7,642 nucleotides of DNA. It comes from an uncultured Roseburia sp. GTDB taxonomy: Bacteria > Bacillota > Clostridia > Lachnospirales > Lachnospiraceae. The position numbers and the translations under genes are program-made. The notes below the pieces were generated by a model. It was given only the letters and a program-made list of their open reading frames with translations, made no database searches and was not told the DNA's origin. Where the stretch lies: NCBI GenBank assembly GCA_934307185.1, contig CAKRCJ010000103.1:1-7642 (forward strand). The letters are read 5' to 3'. Of this stretch, positions 4,847 to 7,642 are shown piece by piece; the stretch's first letter is position 1, and the number at the start of each line of letters is the position of its first letter.

Positions 4847-6070
4847 ATGAATTTGCAGCAGATTTTTGATAATACAGATTTTGTACATGCCAGCGGTACA
4901 AAGGAAGAATTACAGGTGGCAGAATATTTAAAGGAGCAGTGTGGACAATTCGGAGTGCCTGCAGCAATCGAAGGATTTCGTGTTGCGATGGGAGAAATTG
5001 AAGAAGCACATTTATATGCTGATGATACGGAAATCACCTGTAAGGCATTTACCTGTTGCGGAAGCGGTGTGGCAGAGGGTGAGCTTTACTATATGCCGGG
5101 AACAGACCCGGTTTCCATTGCAGGAGCAAAGGATAAAATAGTTTTAATGGATACGCAGGGAATTGGATTTTTTACGTATCAGGATTTGATGAAGGCAGGG
5201 GCAAAGGCAATTTTATTCCAGTATGGAAATATTCATTATCCGAATACCGATATCGACCAGAGGGACCTTCGTGAGGCAGTTGTCGGTGAGCAGAAGAAAG
5301 CGCTTTGTGCAATGATTCATTCCACTGAGGCAATAAATCTTGTGAAAAACGGAGTAAAGCATATCCGGCTTGAAGTGAAACAGAATGAATTTGATGGGAA
5401 CTCTCACAATGTAATTGCAGAAATCCCGGGAAAAAGAGACGAATGGATTGTATTAAGCGCACATTATGACTCTACTTCCCTGTCTCATGGTGCTTATGAT
5501 AATATGAGTGGATGTGCAGGTCTGCTTGGAATTATGGAGCAGATGAAGGGAAAAGAGTTAAATTACGGTCTGCGCTTTATATTCTGCGGAAGTGAAGAAA
5601 GAGGGCTGCTTGGTTCAAAGGCATATGTAAAAGACCATGAGGCAGAACTGGAAAAGATTGTATTAAATATTAATCTGGATATGATTGGAACCTATATGGG
5701 AAAATTTATTGCCTGTGTTTCTGCAGAGGAAAAGCTTTCAAACTATATTTCTTACATGGCAGCAGAAGTTGGATTTCCGGTTGCATCTAAGACAGGCGTG
5801 TATTCGAGTGATTCCACCCCGTTTGCAGATAAAGGAATACCGGCAGTTTCCTTCGCACGGATTGCAAGCGGCAATGTTGCACCAATCCACTGCTGCTATG
5901 ATTTAAAAGAAGTAATGTCAATGGAGCAGCTTCAGAAAGATATTGATTTCCTTGCTGTGTTTACCAATCGCTTCGCCAATGCAGCAGTCTGCCCGGTAAC
6001 AAGAGAGATACCGGAGGATATCAAAAAGCAGCTTGACGAATATCTCTTCCGTAAGAGAAAAGAAGCGTAG
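4847..6070 (+). CDS. M28-family metallopeptidase (aminopeptidase-like) with PA-type insert
   Basis: A 407-aa protein of the M28 (leucyl/PSMA-type) zinc peptidase family. The catalytic domain is split: an N-terminal cap (1-45), an insert of about 50-185 resembling a protease-associated (PA) domain (KDKIVLMDTQG, then MKAGAKAILFQYGN), then the core. Every di-zinc ligand and the general base are visible: H206 (SAHYDS), D218 (YDNMSG), E250-E251 (GSEERGLLGS), D278 (NLDMIG) and H348 (PIHCCYD). Members remove N-terminal residues from peptides. No signal peptide or anchor is seen, so this enzyme probably works in the cytoplasm on imported or internal peptides. It follows the HTH gene by 16 nt and probably shares its promoter. 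The C-terminus ends in a basic RKRKEA tail. The substrate is not deducible, and no frame damage is seen. Confidence 0.9.
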   Translation: MNLQQIFDNTDFVHASGTKEELQVAEYLKEQCGQFGVPAAIEGFRVAMGEIEEAHLYADDTEITCKAFTCCGSGVAEGELYYMPGTDPVSIAGAKDKIVLMDTQGIGFFTYQDLMKAGAKAILFQYGNIHYPNTDIDQRDLREAVVGEQKKALCAMIHSTEAINLVKNGVKHIRLEVKQNEFDGNSHNVIAEIPGKRDEWIVLSAHYDSTSLSHGAYDNMSGCAGLLGIMEQMKGKELNYGLRFIFCGSEERGLLGSKAYVKDHEAELEKIVLNINLDMIGTYMGKFIACVSAEEKLSNYISYMAAEVGFPVASKTGVYSSDSTPFADKGIPAVSFARIASGNVAPIHCCYDLKEVMSMEQLQKDIDFLAVFTNRFANAAVCPVTREIPEDIKKQLDEYLFRKRKEA

Positions 6071-6072
6071 AA

Positions 6073-6117
6073 TTAGGCAATCATAGATAACTAAAATTGA
6101 GTTTCGCAAACGCCTAA
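6073..6117 (-). repeat. 32-bp repeat, copy B, framed by TTAGGC/GCCTAA
   Basis: The core 6078-6109 is the inverted counterpart of 1619-1650 (29/32 identical). Here it is bounded by 6-bp inverted ends, TTAGGC at 6073-6078 and GCCTAA at 6112-6117, which copy A lacks. On the minus strand it carries the same TTGCGA-18-TATGAT arrangement (6109-6104 and 6085-6080), which would point leftward into the 3' end of the peptidase gene. The framing ends may be the boundaries of a small mobile or palindromic element. Confidence 0.75.
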
Positions 6118-6136
6118 ATAATCTGGATAGAAGAAA

Positions 6137-6142
6137 AAGGAG
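6137..6142 (+). promoter_or_regulatory. ribosome binding site for a TTG start
   Basis: AAGGAG lies 6 nt before the TTG at 6149. No in-frame ATG or GTG is close, and TTG at this place gives exactly the expected first beta-strand of a receiver domain. Confidence 0.8.
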
Positions 6143-6148
6143 CTATTC

Positions 6149-6820
6149 TTGAACAAAGTATTTATTGTGGAAGACGACGCAGTCATTGCCAAGTCAGTAG
6201 CTGCACATCTTACCACTTGGCAGATGCAGGTACAGTGTGCTATAAATTTTGAAAAAATTACAGAGGAAGCAGCAGAGTTTCAGCCGGATATTATTATTAT
6301 GGATATTAAGCTTCCATACTATAATGGCTTTTACTGGTGTGCGGAAATCCGGAAAACATCAAAGGTTCCGATCGTGTTTTTATCTTCTGCGGACGATAAT
6401 ATGAACATTGTGATGGCAATGAACATGGGTGGGGATGATTTTATTTCCAAGCCGTTTGATTTGCAGGTGCTTACCGCAAAGCTACAGGCTGTGCTGCGCA
6501 GAAGCTACGGCGCAGACCTTACCAGCCATTCCTTAGAGTGTGGACCTGTTAGTTTAAACCTGGACGATACCTGTGCAACAGTCCATGGAGAGAAAATTGA
6601 ACTTACAAAAAATGAATTTCTGATTTTAAAGACGCTGATGGAAAAGCAGGGAAAAGTAGTCAGCCGTGAGGAAATCATGGAGCGGCTTTGGGGCAATGAT
6701 GAGTTTGTGGATGATAATACGCTGACGGTCAACATCACGAGAATACGGAAAAAATTAGAAGCTGCCGGCATTACAGATTTTATTGGAACAAAGCGTGGAA
6801 TTGGGTATCTTGTGGAATGA
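6149..6820 (+). CDS. BceR-like OmpR-family response regulator
   Basis: A 223-aa two-domain response regulator starting at TTG. The receiver domain (about 1-120) has the acidic pair D9-D10, phospho-acceptor D52 (IIMDIKLP), S79-S80 (FLSS) and K101 (SKPF). The C-terminal winged helix (about 130-222) contains the ELTKNEFLILKTL segment and the recognition-helix region NTLTVNITRIRKKL, ending GTKRGIGYLV as in OmpR/PhoB proteins. The LPYYNGFYWCAEIR segment matches what I recall for the BceR/GraR branch, which controls resistance to peptide antibiotics together with an intramembrane-sensing kinase and an ABC transporter. The stop overlaps the kinase start (ATGA), confirming a paired operon. The family call is strong; the antibiotic role is inferred from family. 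The upstream gap (6071-6148) holds repeat copy B and no convincing promoter. Confidence 0.92.
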   Translation: MNKVFIVEDDAVIAKSVAAHLTTWQMQVQCAINFEKITEEAAEFQPDIIIMDIKLPYYNGFYWCAEIRKTSKVPIVFLSSADDNMNIVMAMNMGGDDFISKPFDLQVLTAKLQAVLRRSYGADLTSHSLECGPVSLNLDDTCATVHGEKIELTKNEFLILKTLMEKQGKVVSREEIMERLWGNDEFVDDNTLTVNITRIRKKLEAAGITDFIGTKRGIGYLVE

Positions 6821-7642
6821 AAACAAACATTAAAAATTTTATCTCAGAAAACGTTGGCTTACTTTGTATAGCACCCATCTTTTCTATTCTGATATTTGTA
6901 GTATCAATTCTATATCAGCTACAGGCAGAGTATGTCTTTTATTTAACAAGCATATTTCTGATACTATGGGTCATAATGTTATACATGCAATATCGGATTT
7001 TTCAAAAAAGAACAGAGCTGCATGAAAAAGAACTTAAAGAAATGAAAGAAAGTAACTCAGAGGAGCGCGTACACTGGGAAGAATTACAGGAGAAACAGGA
7101 TTTCTTTGCACTGTGGGCGCATCAGATTAAGACTCCGATTGCAGCTTTAAATCTTCTTTTACAAGAAGAGAAGCAGGATGCACCAGCATGTCGTCAGGAA
7201 CTGTTTAAAATTGAAAATTATGTGGAACTGGCACTAAATTATCTGCGCTTCGAGGAAATGAGCAACGATTTGGTATTAGAGCGCAATTCGTTGGAACAGT
7301 TAGTCAGACAGGTTGTTAAAAAATATGCCACTATTTTCATTTACAATCATATTTCTATCCAGTTAGGGCAGTTAGATTATACAGTGCTCACCGATGAGAA
7401 GTGGTTTTGTTTTGTACTGGAGCAGGTTTTGTCAAATGCGCTTAAATATACGAAGCATGGAAGTGTGAAAATTTCGGCAGAAGAGACAAAAAATGGTCTG
7501 AAGGTTTTCGTGCAGGATACAGGTATCGGCATTAAGAGTGAAGATTTGCCGAGAATTTTTGAAAAAGGTTTTACCGGATATAACGGCAGGATGGATAAGA
7601 AGGCGAGTGGTCTTGGACTTTATCTGTGCAAAGGTGTGTGTG
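6817..7642 (+). CDS. BceS-like intramembrane-sensing histidine kinase, 3' partial
   Basis: The gene is open to the end of the window: 275 complete codons, with the C-terminal end missing. Two closely spaced membrane helices (about residues 12-34 and 39-58) are joined by only a few residues, so there is no extracellular sensor domain. This is the mark of intramembrane-sensing kinases, which are informed by a partner ABC transporter. Next come a helical linker, the H-box with H102 (LWAHQIKTPI), the N-box with N207 (SNALKY), the G1 box DTGIGI (234-239), an F-box region (FEKGFTG) and the G2 box GLG (265-267), so the dimerisation and ATP-binding parts are present. The ATG overlaps the regulator's TGA (ATGA) and lacks a strong ribosome site, so translational coupling is likely. 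BceAB-type transporter genes would be expected beyond the window. Confidence 0.92.
   Translation, partial: MKTNIKNFISENVGLLCIAPIFSILIFVVSILYQLQAEYVFYLTSIFLILWVIMLYMQYRIFQKRTELHEKELKEMKESNSEERVHWEELQEKQDFFALWAHQIKTPIAALNLLLQEEKQDAPACRQELFKIENYVELALNYLRFEEMSNDLVLERNSLEQLVRQVVKKYATIFIYNHISIQLGQLDYTVLTDEKWFCFVLEQVLSNALKYTKHGSVKISAEETKNGLKVFVQDTGIGIKSEDLPRIFEKGFTGYNGRMDKKASGLGLYLCKGVC

Noticed and set aside
6097..6124. Promoter TTGAGT-16-TAATCT for the response regulator
   Set aside because: The -10 matches consensus at only three positions and it overlaps repeat copy B; not strong enough to list.

Overview
The window is AT-rich, densely packed bacterial DNA with every gene on the + strand. Strong AGGAGG-type ribosome sites, frequent start/stop overlaps, a TTG start and the protein types all point to a Firmicute. 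A gut Lachnospiraceae (Agathobacter/Roseburia/Blautia-like) is the best guess, made from gene style and remembered protein similarity; no search was possible.

Left part (1-1606): the 3' end of a TPR-type regulator, probably the C-terminal part of an HTH/TPR protein whose start lies outside the window. It is followed by a protein of unknown function carrying an HEAQH (HExxH) zinc-peptidase-like motif. A 32-bp repeat with promoter-like spacing (1619-1650) follows.

Central part (1719-4282): a Nudix-HD fusion protein is translationally coupled (TAATG overlap) to a cytoplasmic GH113-type glycoside hydrolase. A short, charged, helical protein of unknown function follows. This block ends in a very strong, probably bidirectional terminator hairpin (4288-4326).

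Intergenic 4283-4545 is the most structured stretch of the window. After the terminator it holds a second 13-bp hairpin. Next comes a GC-rich multi-hairpin module which, read on the minus strand, has two CUUG-loop hairpins and a terminator-like hairpin followed by six Ts. Last is a perfect sigma-A promoter (TTGACA-17-TATAAT) whose -35 box is one arm of a TGTCAA/TTGACA inverted repeat.

Right part (4546-7642): that promoter drives a 94-aa coiled-coil/HTH protein and an M28-family metallo-aminopeptidase-like protein with all metal ligands present. A second, inverted copy of the 32-bp repeat lies just after the peptidase. It is followed by a BceR-like response regulator and an ATGA-overlapping BceS-like intramembrane-sensing histidine kinase, cut by the window end. 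Such pairs normally sense peptide antibiotics or envelope stress and control a BceAB-type ABC transporter, which would be expected just downstream.

The strongest candidates for something undescribed are the GC-rich structured element (possible minus-strand small RNA or dispersed repeat), the inverted pair of promoter-like 32-bp repeats, and the Nudix-HD/GH113 coupling. I saw no tRNA, rRNA, CRISPR array or intact transposase.
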